Shown: positions 45,760 to 59,249 of the stretch, in pieces
How the letters are laid out: every line of letters starts with the position of its first letter
Numbering within the stretch: position 1 is the first letter of the stretch
Assembly (NCBI GenBank): GCA_921293015.1
Contig: OV121081.1
Coordinates: 76,339,022-76,403,021, forward strand
Length of the DNA: 64,000 nt
Source of the DNA: Phorcus lineatus
Lineage: Eukaryota; Mollusca; Gastropoda; Trochida; Trochidae
Direction: 5' to 3'
Notes under the pieces: model-generated
Seen by the model: only the letters and a program-made list of their open reading frames with translations
Database searches by the model: none
Told to the model about the DNA's origin: nothing
Translations under genes and position numbers: made by a program

Positions 45760-47075
45760 AAGTTTTCCTAACAAGCTTATGCACGTTATAGAAATAACTC
45801 GAAATCTTGGTCAATATCCTCATGTATTTTTGAAAAGGGGACTTACAGTTTTGTGCCAATCAACCTATAAAGTAGAGAATTAAGCTTTCATTTTCAAATT
45901 GGACACTTGACACAAACTACTGTCAAGAAACGTTTTTAAAAACTATATGTAAGCAACCTTTCACAAATACTTAGATTATAGGGATATTAGGAGTTAGGTA
46001 TCTTTCTGCATTTGTATATTTGATGCATCAAATACTATTCGAATTATGAAGCGTTACATCCCATTTAGGTGAAATATCCATTCCTTGAATACAAAACCAG
46101 AGTTAACGAATCCATTAGGAATAAAGGCATGTTTTCAAAAGGCTTATCACTGATAAGGAACAGCATCATGGATAGAAGATTCCAAACGTTGAAGTAATCA
46201 ACACTATCGTCTATCTCTGAATAGTATCGTCTCCCAAAGACAGCAATGTACTGTGTGTGACATATTCTGACAACTGTTTCTTAGACGTTCCTTTAGGGGA
46301 AGACGCTAATGACTGCTCTGTTTAGAACATGTAAAAGATTTCCATCAGCCTTGTTCAGAATTTCATAATATTTTAACCATGAGACAGGGTCTCAGGGTTT
46401 ATCATTGTTTGTCACACTTCGATTACACCGATTTCAATCATATATGACTGATTTAAATGTCTAAACGTCGGGAACTTGCCAGTCATTCAAAATGCTGCGA
46501 ATAATACTTCCATATGTTGCCATATTAATACGTGTACAACAAAATTTTCGGTCTTCAGGAATTACACACTCCGTATTCTTTTTATGTGAAGAAATGTGTC
46601 AGTTTCATCCCGGGTTTATAACAAAGTCAAGAAGAGTTTTACTAGTAATACTTCACAAATGGATGGTCTCCTAGTATTTCTTTATATATATTCCGGCAAT
46701 TGTCCATATTGATAATGATAAATGCTTAACTATTATCATTTGATGCAGAAAGAGCAAACCATAACGCCCTTCCATAAAGTACTTAAAACTAAGCTTAACA
46801 ACAACCAAAAAATGGTTGGAAACTCAAAAACATATTTCTATTCACATAGATGTGACGCTAGTTATCATGAATGTATCTTATTATCAAATAATGTTCCGAA
46901 ACGGCAAAAATAACTTAACATTACTGTTTAACCCTGAATAGATGAACGTGTTATTTACGAATGAACAGATGACTGTCAATAATCGTGGAATCATCATAAT
47001 CTTCTATTGTTTCGACATAAGAACAACGTTTACTTTTAAAAAAAATATTGATTATATCTTTGTTTCAATCCTCAG

Positions 47076-47190
47076 CCGAGGGAGCGGGCATTATGATAAA
47101 ACACTTCCGAGCTTCTACAGGTCTTATTAGGACATAAAAGTGATTCAAAATCTAAACTAGACGCCATGAAAGGAGTCGTTGATTGATGAG
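47076..47190 (+). pseudogene. Broken paralogue of the polar tail exon
   Basis: A good acceptor (atctttgtttcaatcctcag) precedes sequence related to 45646-45759: caaaatctaaactagacgcc against caaaaatctaaatctgaactagacacc, and gttgattgatgagaaacagatg against gttgattgatgacaaacagatg. Frame changes and a TAG (about 47158) break it, and the residues SKSKLDAMK and SLIDEKQMKK fall in different frames. A small local duplication, now decayed in this copy. Confidence 0.5.
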
Positions 47191-47199
47191 AAACAGATG

Positions 47200-48397
47200 A
47201 AGAAGTAAAGAAAGAAACCGATTTACAATATTTTTTGGCTACTTTTATATTCATGTATAAATTTTCAATACAATAGTGTAGAATTTACTTAACCATTCGT
47301 TCAAGAAATAGATTCTCATTTTAAAATGCAACTGAATCTTAAAAATAATCATTAAAGTGCATCATTAAATTGATGTTTTGTAGCCTGTGAATAATTAAAG
47401 CTTTGTTATGTAGAGTATGTCGCAATCACTAATTGCAATGAAACGTGACACAGAAACATTCAATTTGTGATTCAAAGCGTTTAGGAAATCATCTCAATGA
47501 GATTTGTTCATATACCAATTCCAATATATGCCATTGATCTTTTTATCGACCTCCAGCCTATTGCAACATGAAGGACGGACCGAATGATAATTGTTAAATT
47601 CATTTGAAATAGGCGCAACCATATTAAACACACATCATCTCAAATCTCTGAAGAGAAGGGGAGTGCATTGAATGTTCATGCCTGGGGCCAGTGTGTCAAT
47701 ATCCCCACATTTACACAATGAAGACACTGTAAGACAGGCGCTTTTTGAAATTGTGTGTTTCAATTGACAAATGTACAATGGTGAACATCAACACATAGCG
47801 TGATATGGCACCTCCTAGAGTGAAAATATGAAATGATGAAATATGATGAAATATCTTCACGATGTTCACATAACCTACATTGAGTCGCCTGTTGACTTTT
47901 GATTTCGTATGTGCAATCCTGATAAGTCGAAACTAAGCAGTGTTGGAGTTTAGGAGTGGAAAATGGATTTATACGACATTTTATCTAAAATTATTATCCT
48001 CTTACTTATCTTTATCTATTTCTTTTACCAGTTTTGGCATGTTTGTCAGTTTGTTTACATTGCGAATGGGTTGAACTCGGAACTCCCCTTAAGAAAATAT
48101 TGTTTGAAATAACATCCATTTACACAATTGTAAATCAATCAACAGCTATAAAAGATTGTTCGTACTTTCAAACATATTTTCTTAGTGACGAAAGAGTTGT
48201 GATTAAAGGATAAGTCATGCGTTCTCGGTATCCTACGAGGGGAAGTCAATAATTTCATAGAGGTGAGTATTGATACACCCCTGAAGACATCCTCGTTGAT
48301 GTAATTATTGAGATAAGAAATATGACGACAGTTTACAGGCATAAACAACCCTTCCGATCATTTACAGCCTGTTGAACACATGTACCTACCTGTAATC
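47200..48397. other. Non-coding; weak 5S-rRNA-like patch
   Basis: No gene. Around 47916-47961 the string cgaaactaagcagtgttgg followed by agtttaggagtgga resembles the internal promoter part of 5S rRNA, but the rest of a 5S gene is not there. Confidence 0.3.
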
Positions 48398-49410
48398 ATG
48401 GAACGTTCTTTAAACTGAGCACAGTGAGGCCATCAAGTTTCTCACGAAAGATGGGGCGACCGAAATGCATAAACATATGAACAGTGCATGGGAAAGAAGC
48501 CCCTCAATATTCTACTGTTGCAAAATGGTCAGCTGGGTTTAATCAGCTACTCGGACGATGACCCGCGGTCAGGAAGGCCTGTTCAAGCCATTAAAGATAT
48601 TATTGTAGCACGGGCTCAGGGCTTAAAGAGCCACTCCGTGATTTTCATAACATGTTATTTACATTTGATACGAACCTAAATGTCATATGTGGTGATATAA
48701 AATCAAATTTTTTTATATTTTCCAAAAGACATATATATGACAAATATTGGTTTTCCATGAAAATCTAAAATCAGCCTCATAAATGCACAGAGGTGTAGAT
48801 ATCACGTCCAACATACATGGATACTAGTTATATAACCTAACAAACACTATCAACTCCTAACTGCCCTCCTGGCTGTTTTAGATAAGTCTCCAAAATTACG
48901 TTTGACTATTTGACGCGCGCCACTGTCCCGTTTTCGATCATAATTGCGACTTTATACCTTCATATTGTCACTGTAAAAAAACAATAAGCTTTAAAATGTG
49001 TCTTTTTGGTTACAGTCGATACTTCGCGATCAAATGACACCATTGATTAAGTTTTGCATATATGACTCCAACAACTCACGGAGTGGCTCTTTAATCATGT
49101 CCGATCGTAGATTAAAGGTGGACGAGAAATCTTCAGAGTGTGGCATTTCTCATGGAAGTGTTTGCATCATGTTTTAAGAGCTCATGCACATGTCCAAGGT
49201 GTCTGCAAGATGGGTGCCACGAAACTCAAATGCCCAAGATCGACACCAGACAGTTTAATCCAGTCGTGAGCTCTTATATTGCTGATGTCGGTAAATTTCA
49301 TGCCCGCCTGGTTACAAGGGATGAAACGTGGATTCATCACTCGGATCCTGTCTAAGCCGTTTGCTGGCAAGATCGTGGCGACCATTTTCAGACATTCAAG
49401 TAGTGTGATA
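48398..49410 (+). pseudogene. Mariner transposase, broken and interrupted by a MITE
   Basis: The plus strand starts with an ATG at 48398 and, with frame changes, reads IKFLTKDGATEMHKHMNSAW and SDDDPRSGRPVQAI (the mariner DNA-binding domain and GRP hook). After the insertion at 48623-49094 it resumes with DRRLKVDE, GISHGSV, HMSKVSARWVPR, DFHARLVT-type HARLVTRDETWIHHSDP. The DETW block carries the first catalytic Asp and is the mariner signature. The sequence stops soon after, so the other two catalytic acidic residues are absent. Internal stops (for example after MF and after DP) and shifts show the copy is dead. Confidence 0.9.
48623..49094 (+). mobile_element. TTAA-flanked MITE, copy 3, nested in mariner
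   Basis: Perfect 15-bp terminal inverted repeats AGAGCCACTCCGTGA (left) and TCACGGAGTGGCTCT (right) sit between two TTAA tetranucleotides, and the mariner reading resumes on each side. The core ttgacgcgcgccactgtccc with tcgatcat matches copies at 17845-18225 and 18732-19175. It is the best preserved copy at its ends. Being nested, it is younger than the mariner insertion. Confidence 0.9.
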
Positions 49411-52400
49411 TCTATGGACTAAAAACACTTAAAACTAAAATAACAGGAGCATTTATGCGAGCATTTATTTTTAAATGTTTTAAGCTTCATCCTTAAACAA
49501 TTAACCTCAGACGTTCTGCTAAAAAGAATAGAGAAGTTTTGCAACAATATGATTTCACCCTGAATTATACGTTATGTTAAAGCCCTCATATATTCATTTT
49601 TTTTGCTATGAAATGATAGTTAATGATAGAGAGAAGAAAACGTATTTTATCCATTTTCATCTTTATGTCAAAACGAACTTGGCGAGGAATATAGAATCCT
49701 GGTTTCCGGGTTTTCCTGGCCAGAACTTCTAACGGTCAAGTGATATTTGAAGGGATATTCTTGGTATTTTTCAAAACTAAAAAGTGTATTTCAGGAAACG
49801 AACTTACAAGCCATATGCTTAAGCTCATAGAAACTTTGTATGTTTATACCAATAACTATGTATAGTAGTCTTTTCTTCTTCATTTTACTTTTCCGTTTCC
49901 TACGAATCCCATCGTATTAGTTTGTTTCCAGACCATTAAACGATATGAAACCTCATTATGTTTTTAAAAATGAAGTAGTTTATTGTGCAGACAATACTTT
50001 AAAATCTATAAACCACCAAAACATTTTTCTAAGGGTCATCTAATAAAAAAGATATTACGATGAGACAGCTTTTTGCGGGATAAACGAAAATAGTTGTTCT
50101 GCGCATGCCCGAAGTGGGTTGTGGCGACATTCACAGAACATACACACGTATTTTATCAAAATAAGATAACAAGAGTATGGTAGTAATAAACCGACACCTC
50201 ATAATCCGATTGCGTAATGAGGGGGCCTGTATTGGTCTAACAATTCTTTGATGTTATGGCAGCGTAAGCATTTTGTTTTAGAAATATATATTTATGTCTT
50301 CCGTCTATTCTATGTGACACCTATGTTTCCTAGAGTCATCGATCCTATTATTCATTGGTCAAACGGATCAAACTTGATTCAATGCAATACAGCGATCTAG
50401 TAGTAGATCGTAGTGAATATTTTCGCAGTATGTTGGTAACAGTAACATTGGAATAACAATCACATATGGACAGAGTAATATGAACAAGGTAGGTCGTAGT
50501 TACCGTGATAGTACTGACAAAGTATGTCAACGTATACACCCTCATCTCTGTATATATTCTGAGATATGAAGAAATCTGTTTTAGATGATGGAGGCGAATT
50601 CGTAGGAGGTTCTTACGAAATCACCGTCTGCGAACCGGTATTATTAAATGACTATAGTTTACACAACGGGTCATACATTTATTTGCTTTGTAATCCCGAA
50701 TTCTGAATCAACGATTTAATCTGAAATATGAATGTTTGATATCCAATGTCTATCTACAATGCAATTTAAGAATAGAATGTGAAAGATTATCAATGTAATA
50801 AAACTATCTGTCGTGCTTTAACAAATTCATATCTGCCATCCTTCTTTAAACATATTTATGATGTTTGTTCATGTAACTTATGTGATGCCGTTGGCGGTAT
50901 CTTTGTGTAATAAAGATTAATTGAGCATATAGAGACCAGATCGAACCTCTACCCAATGAAATTACGCGTCCCCTAAGTCAATAATGTAAACAAAACCATA
51001 TAAAGGCGATAATATGTGGCACAACGTGATTAGCATTTTTTGACTAATTTGGGTATATTTTTTAAACAATGAAATATCAATGTTGTCTAAACAACTGTTT
51101 ATGTATTCACTTTTGCGTTGTGCACGCCCTGACGTTATCAGGGATTCAAATGAAAACACAAACCATGAGGTATAATTCAAATTTTGTAAGTGCAACAATC
51201 AGTATTTTTGGTTTAGCCCTCAGGATAGTTAACTTCCTAAGGTCTGTTTTGCAGGTTCAGTGGATACTTAATAATGCTACAGTTTAGCTCAAAGCTTGAT
51301 TATATTTGAGGAATTATCATGTGTAATGGTTCATTTTTGCGCATTTAATGTCTTGGTAATTTCTTCAAATGGAAACAAAAACTGGAGAATGGTAAGCCCG
51401 GTGTAACTTGTGATTTGTAACCATTGTGTGTAGGAAGCGTTTATTATAATTTTACCAGTTAACACAAATTTCAACAAAATAATGTTATTTATTTTGGATT
51501 AAATGACGAAACTGTTTCATTGTGCAATATATATTTCAATTTGGTGATTTTCTCTCCAAACAGAGGTAGCTAAGGTCACAACTTCCTATGCTCGAATTCA
51601 GCAGTTTCTGAGTTTCCGGTAGATTCAACATATAAATCCTAACAACAAGTATTTTAAGGCCAAACAACCGTCCATTCGGGAATTGTGTGTTTGCTTGTAA
51701 TATATCGAGTTGTACATATCTATCTCTGATACCTCACATTTCTTGGTATGGGATTTGGTTAAGTTTGTACAATGTGAAACAATGGTAAATGACAAATAGT
51801 CAAAATAACGAATTCTAGATTTCAACGCATTCAACGAATTTTTCGTATTATTGAAAACACGTTTGGTTCAGAAGCCTTATTTTCAATTATTTCCATTAAT
51901 TACATAATCAATTTTAAACACATGTTTCTCTTCAATCAACGTCAACTCCAGCCTAAAACCTTACCTAATGTCTACTTTCAATTGGAGTCGTTCATTTTAG
52001 GAACCCTATTAGCGAATGTTTTTAGAAGTTATATTTATTCATCAGATCAAAAGATGAGAAGTCGGTGTAAAAGCGCTTTGATTAATTTTGCAAATGCCTT
52101 GGGATAATCAATTATTAGTCAATGAACATATATTTTTTACGTTAGCATTTATGTTACTCACACACATTTGTAACAGTATTGCATTATCAAAATAAGATTA
52201 TATCTTTTCTATTTTTATTTGTTTATTTTGTTTATGATATTCCATAAGAAGATATTGAAACCTAACTTTTATTGGCACCGAATTCGTTTCAATTAGTATG
52301 ACAACACATGTCAGAGGAATATCTGATAACAACAGCACCGTATTCCTCCAAATGATATGACTGACATTCTCTCTTGCCGTTAAAAGGATGTTTTGGAATT

Positions 52401-54928
52401 CTTTCAACATTTCTGATAGATTTGGTAACGTGTGCCACAGTTATAATAATTTGACGTTAGATTGCAATTAATTAATTTTAACCTTTGATGACAGGAATGA
52501 TTGTACAACTTGAGTTCCATTTTAAAGGATGAAATTGTCTTGGTAAAAAGTTCAAGAACTGACAACAAGGAAAAGTTAAAAAATTTAAAAGCAAGGAATT
52601 TTCTTTATTGTTAATGACACTAGCGTATAAACTCTATTCCAGTTTAACTGACATACCGGCAAATGTAACAGGAGTATTGGTTGGTACAAAACGCATACAA
52701 GTATAAACACACTTATTGGTGTAAAGGATGTTGGCAGTAGAGAGTATCTGATTAAAAAGAAATGATACAAAATATTTTGATACAACTCAATTTGTAACTC
52801 TCTTCTCCTTATATTAAATTTCAGTTGTAACACATTTCATATCATTTTAAAGATGACTCTGTCTGCTTGGTTTTTAAAAAGAGCAAATTACAAACTCAAT
52901 AAATTAAAACCTAATTAATTCTCATAAACATTTTGTTTTAAGACCCCCAAGTCTTCATCCTTATAAATAATATTAAGTTAGAAGTTTTTTCATTTGCTAA
53001 TTAAAACATGGTGCATAATTTAATCATTTGATTTGATTTAGTAGTAACAGTACCAGCGGCAGTTATTGACCAACAAAGCCCAAAGTGCCAACTAAAATAA
53101 GTAAAATAAAATGAATGGATTAGTTCTTACGAATCAAACTAACGAATCATTAGTTGAGTTTAACATGAGATCAAATCGGAACCAATGTATTGGAAATTAG
53201 ATTACTTTTTCCAAATCTAACAGGAAACACATTATACCATGCAAACATGTCCATACAACATTAAGCTATTACAAAACATGATCAAAGAACTAAAAATAAA
53301 AAACATTTACAAAAATGAATGTGGTCATATTTGAATTTGTTTGTGTAACAATGTACTCAGTCGTTACTCTGGTGATGGAAATCTTGATTGAAAAATATTT
53401 CAGTCAAAGAAGAAATAGATTGGTCACAAGGTATCCAACTCCAAAGCCCTCGCTGATGGCTTGACATAAACCAACGATGATTATTTTTATATCTGTAAGA
53501 TGGTGTTGTGCCAACATCACCGCTCATTTTATGTTGAGCATTTTAATCTCTTTTCATCACTTTCTAAAACATTTTTACTTCTGCTAATTTTTGGTCAATA
53601 TCCCTGCACAATAGCTTATCCAGCATTAATAAAAGTCAGAAAAAGCTGCTTTAAGGACCCTCTCAAAAAGCCAATCCAATCTTGACGTAGCCCAAGCTCT
53701 ACATCCTTCTACCTCACATGCATCACGTCATATTTACAAGCTTTATTGGCGTAAATACTTCAAATGTTCATGTAAGACAGTTTCCAAAACGGCAACAGTG
53801 TCTTATGAAAGTGCATTTCTGCCATGAGATATTTGAGACAGTCATACACACTACAATTATGAAAAGTAATTAAAAGGTCCAAGTTATAAACAATACCCTT
53901 AACCTATAAAACGTGACCATTTTAATCTGATATCATATTCGTTATTAGTATTAGTCTGATCTCGTTTATATTAGATTTCATTTCACTACTTTAAATGACT
54001 TCAAGAATCATTAAATCTAACGGCGACACGTACTTATTGGGTTAGAAACAGCTTTTATGCTATCCATCAGACAATGAGAATTCAAATGACAAAAAATAGT
54101 GCTCGATCATTTACTTGTACAGCATAACCAGCTATTTCCAAATAATTGGTTTGTTAAGTATCCTGTTTCTAAGTCATTTCCCAGTTAGTGTTTGACCTGC
54201 TCACTGTAAGATAATAGTTCCAAAATAATCATAATCGAAGTGAAATTGTCTGTCTGAAACTGTCTACACTAAATAATACCTTCTAAGAATGTCATTACAA
54301 TATTTTTAAAAGTTAAATCATTGAAAACTAATATGCTTTAAACCATTTTATTGTTTATGTTTACATGTGGTTCTCTTCAATCGGATATTTTCTTGATTAT
54401 TTCAATATTATTAACCACGTTTCGACACAAACAATATTTACAGAAAATATTGAACATCCTCGTGAAAGATGTATATGAAATAGAATAATGTACATTTAAA
54501 ACATCTTCAAGAGGTTGTTATCATATAATACTTATTTTATGTAGACTTAAAAACAGTTTCTTTTAAAAGATTGACATTTCAAAAACTTTTAACTTTGCCT
54601 TGATGTATTATCAAATACCAAACTCTAGATATCCAGATTTATTTGTTTTCAATGAATATTTTTTGAAAAAATAAATATTTGTATTTTAGGAATATTTAGG
54701 CAAGCTTTGAATCTATTATTAGACATTATATCAACATCAATTGCCCTTCATTTAAACATGTATCGTAAAAAGTGTATCTTTTTATTAAAACTGAGTTATC
54801 ATTTCAATAGGAAGTTTTTGAAGTCTCAATTTGTGTGTGTTTGTAAACTCTGTCCTGTAGTCATATTCCTAGTTTTCCCGTAAAATAGGTTTAACAAGGC
54901 GATCTATTTCGTTTATATATGAAGTTCT
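49411..54928. other. Long quiet stretch
   Basis: No recognisable gene, repeat or RNA. Short frames such as 51922-52107 and 53500-53685 (plus) are open but have no domain pattern and no good splice borders. Possibly an intron or intergenic spacer. Confidence 0.4.
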
Positions 54929-55123
54929 ATGAACTCAAATCAGTTTGTGGAAAGAAACATAAATGGAGCTGTTGCAAAGCGTTTACAATTATGTAAACAC
55001 TTCCAGAATGGGGTCGCAGTGTTTATGAATTGTGTAGAAAGTTTGGATGGATTTGAGTCCTGTCTGTTTCATCCTGAGATCTGCTACATCAACACACACC
55101 ATTTGAAGTTAAAGATGTTCTAA
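54929..55123 (+). CDS. Candidate terminal exon or small protein, unassigned
   Basis: An ATG at 54929 (or an AG acceptor just before FVERNINGAVAKRLQL) opens a frame of 64 codons to a TAA at 55121-55123. It contains CKHFQNGVAVFMNCVES, then FESCLFHPEICYINTHH, with four cysteines and balanced composition, unlike the chance frames nearby. An AATAAA lies at 55183-55188, about 60 nt after the stop, which fits a transcript 3' end. No family recognised and no upstream exon identified. Confidence 0.3.
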   Translation: MNSNQFVERNINGAVAKRLQLCKHFQNGVAVFMNCVESLDGFESCLFHPEICYINTHHLKLKMF

Positions 55124-55182
55124 AACTAGTTGAGATCAATGAAGATAAAAGGATCACATGAAAATGTTTATGCCTAATTTCA

Positions 55183-55188
55183 AATAAA
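55183..55188 (+). terminator. Poly(A) signal AATAAA
   Basis: Canonical hexamer 60 nt downstream of the candidate terminal exon 54929-55123. The hexamer is frequent by chance in A+T-rich DNA. Confidence 0.25.
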
Positions 55189-58100
55189 GTTAGGCATTTA
55201 CTTGACTGAGGCATTTACTTCCTTTATAGTAGGCTTAGAATTCCTGGGGGAACCCCGTAGCCTAGTTGAACATTTTAAACTCAAATCCCATGTATTATTT
55301 TTAAGTATAAATTAGGTTTTTATGTAAAAACAAAGATATATCTTGTGTCATTGAAATTTCGGTATAATTTGGTGTCAGTTTTAATTAAATGTTTTTTTTA
55401 TGTTGACTAGTAACTCCGATTAAAACTGACATACTCTAACTTGATCGTGCAAGACTACATAATCTTAATCGCCATTCACTCAAAAAATGTACATAGAAAT
55501 ATGGTCGTTAGCCCAAATATGATTGGATTGATGAATAATAATGTAAGTATAAAACTGTTTGAGTTTTTAATATTTTGTTCAAGTTGTTTCGAACATACCA
55601 GAACATGAGAAGTCAGAAATCTAAGTATTTTCAACTTTCTGAATATTTATCTAAACAGCATATATTCTACGTCTGTTGAGATGAGAAAAACTTCAAAGGA
55701 AAGAACTTTTGCTTGCGCTAGCGGTTGCAAAGTTTATTCAATGATTCCAGGATGCTAAGGTAGAAGGTCTAGTTATGGTAAACAGCCATAGCGGAGGGTT
55801 TCAACAACATAGCAATCATGATAACAAACTCAACGTAAATCAAGACACATGGCGATCTCAATTTGTCAAGCCATTTGAATGAACAAATAAAAGAACAGAA
55901 CAACTAACAAATATTAAATTTTTTTAAACAAAACAAACCCAAATTAAAGTATCGTTGTTAAAATAAGGTTCTGGACAAAAGAAAATGTGAATAAATGGTT
56001 TTGAGTTTGTGAATATAACAAAATAAGTAACCGTATTAAAGGGAGTGGGTTTTAATCATATGTTAATATGATATCGCAAACAAGATTATTCATTGAATTG
56101 TTTTTCAGAAGAAATACACTAAATATTGATGGAGGGTAAATGATAGATGATAGCTGAGAAAAATAAGGCTTACAATGTAAATGGAAACGCAAGGAAATGA
56201 TTTAAAACATAAAAAACATTGATTTGATGAGTCAAGTAAACAATCTCCCACATCTGATTGAATAGATGGGTGTACTGGTGGAATAGCGTGAAACTGAAAT
56301 ATGTTTTTATTTGATGAAAAATATTCTAAGACAAAACTATTGTAATTTAAAAACCGTGAAATTGGTTAAGTTGTTAAAGTTTATTACACATTATATATTA
56401 GGAATGTAAGTGAGAAGACTTTGAGACATTTTGGCATCTGACATGTTACATGCACTGCGTGCATTTGAATTAATGTCCATTGATCGATGGATGACAGGAT
56501 GACAGGATTTCTTTGGTCATTTGATCTAAGTGTACTAATGGACATCTTTATAACAGAAGCGACAAAAAATTAGAAACATATTAGTTATTGTTATCTTATG
56601 TTTATCACCAATGCCACTTAAACATATAACACAAATGCGAACAGCAGCCATTTTGTTTGGACGTCAAAATTAACCAAAATCTTTCTCAAACTGAAATAAT
56701 ATATTTATCAGTTCATCGCAGTGTGTATAAAACCAACAGTTACAGCATCCCTTCTCACCGTGCCATCAATAACATCCTCAGTATGATATAATAAAAACGA
56801 CCAGCTAAGTAAGCTTTTACTACCGTCTCACATAACAGTTGTTGCAACCTCGTTGAGTTAATTTAATAGAATTTGTAATCCTAATCCGCAAGCGGTACCT
56901 ATTTCGTAATTGTCTTTTGTTCATTTCTGAATGTCAAGATGTGTACACGAGTTAATTTGAGACGACCATTACTACTAACTAGATCCAAATGCATTCTATG
57001 TAAAACAATATCAAACGTTTAGAAACAAAAAGCAAGTAACTATATGTAAGCAAATGCAATAGTAAATGAAAACAAAATAAGTAGTGTCCAGTTCATCAAA
57101 TTACATCAGGTTTAATCATTGTTTCAAATTATTTTATCTATAAATTGTGTTCCTATATTTGAAAGTGTTCTTTGGTGTTAGAAACAGCTTCCATATATAC
57201 CAGTCATAAACGTTATTATGTTTTATGTGGATAACCGGTTCATTCGCTATCCCGACGTTATTCAGATGTAACGAAACCGTTTGAGAAAACTGGGTTAAAC
57301 TGTACTTTGAAAACAATATATGATAACATTGACAGGCTGAAAAGAGGTATTATATTATTTAATACACAGTAATAAACACACAACTCATTCCCAAAATTAG
57401 ATATCCTTTATCAGAATAATAATTATTAACAATCATAATTATAAAAATAATGAATATAGAAATCAGGATCTTTTATTCCGAAAAACTTAGATTTCATTTC
57501 CCGCGCTGCTTGAGATTATATAATGTTTATTTCTAGTGTTATTTCCTCATAAAGTATCACCATCTTATATTAACTGAACATGTGAAAATACGTTGTAGAT
57601 CCATTTCTAACGTTCTTAGTACATTGTTTTACATCGAGTTGGTGGGATTACTAGTACAGGGTAAAATCGAAAATCAGACACGCGTAGTTGTAGTCGTACT
57701 TCATACTTTAGACTAAAATTTAGTCTATGAAATATTTTAATAATTAAATATTCCTTCATCAATAATTTATTTTTTTGGGCTCCTTATTATTTTATAATTC
57801 AGTCAATATAGACTTGCTCTATGAGGAACTAGACTGTATTAAAGGCTCCTTTATATACACAGTCATGAAGTAGGACTATTCATACTTCAAAACAGTAGCA
57901 GGTATGTCAAATACCACATGTACTTTTCAGAAGAATAACATTTTGAAAATGTCTTATAAATTTAGACTACATAAATCTGACACTGGGAAATTTGATATGC
58001 TAGAAATGGACGAATTTTTAACATCCGGCTCAAAAACACAAACAAACATACGCGACGATTACCTTGGTAGTTTGAATTGACAGGAATTCAAAACCGAGAT

Positions 58101-59249
58101 TTACATCATTTGGCACTGTTATGAAATGTTATTCGTTGTAAGCAAATAAACAGTCAGTATCAATGAAGTAACAAGCTGTTTCTATCTTTGCAATTTGTCT
58201 TTGCCAAACCTTTAAGATTATAAACACACTTCACCTGCACTCACAGCTTTAGAATTTAACTGATACAGACAAACTACAGTTGGATAAATAAGCCATATGA
58301 TTATAGATCAGACTTATTTCAGAAATCAGAAGCAGAACTGTTTTGGGATTGTGCAAAACAAAAGTCCATTTGCATTGAAGTGGTACATGCATGCCAAATC
58401 ACCTATTTCTATGTCGCAATCTATTAATTTTGTGAAATGTTCAATACAACCTACCCAAAACCATACATCAAAATTCTTTTACACTCAAGTTCAATCTCAA
58501 AACATTCATACATGTAACTATTAGTGGACAAAGGGGGAACAAATGTGTGGTTCGACTGTGCATAGTGAAGTTAATCAATGAAATAGAGTAATCTATTTTG
58601 TGAGCTGGATTCGAATGTCATTATTGGAGCCTGCTTATGTGTGTATGAATCTGGAGGGGAGGCAATATGATAACGCTGAACACTTTGTCGTGATGACTGT
58701 CACGCTGTGAGAGGAAGATACTAATAATTGAAGTGCTGCAGGTAAAGCCTGAGATGTGTCTGTGCTACCTGAGAAGGGGACAGAAGTAAAGACACGTCCC
58801 ATAGGTGCTTCAGCACTAAAGCAGTGTGACAAAATCGCCAACATTTTCCAAACACATTGTTAGAATAGAATGCCAGTATGATTTAGTGTACATCAAGATG
58901 ACCGGTGTCACAGTGACACCTAAAAGTTGCAAACTGTTTTCTCTTTGTGATAGATAAGTCATCTAAAAAGTATTATTCTAAGGAGTAAATCGAAAATAAT
59001 GTCATTAGTTTTGATTTTTCAACCAAATTTGTCTTCTAAAAAGTAGTAAATTTACGAAGGTGCAGACTTTATATAAGATGAGATATCTTATTTTTTATGT
59101 TATTGGTAGTTTTGACAAAACAACAGACACGTTATCATAAAAGAAATTTCATTGAATTCACTGTGTAAAAACACTTTGGTTTATTCCAAAAAAACACTCG
59201 TAACGACTCTACCCCCAAACAGGGAAAATGTCACAACACAATGTCGTCC
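55189..59249. other. Non-coding stretch with two short palindromes
   Basis: No gene supported. A 19-bp palindrome (tagactaaaatttagtcta) lies at 57709-57727 and a 17-bp one (ggtgtcacagtgacacc) at 58904-58920. A 69-codon minus-strand frame at 58635-58844 is somewhat coding-like, but other frames of the patch are equally open. Confidence 0.4.

Noticed and set aside
53500-53685. 61-codon frame with a hydrophobic segment resembling a signal peptide or membrane helix
   Set aside because: No splice borders, no cysteine or domain pattern, and composition expected of A+T-rich DNA.
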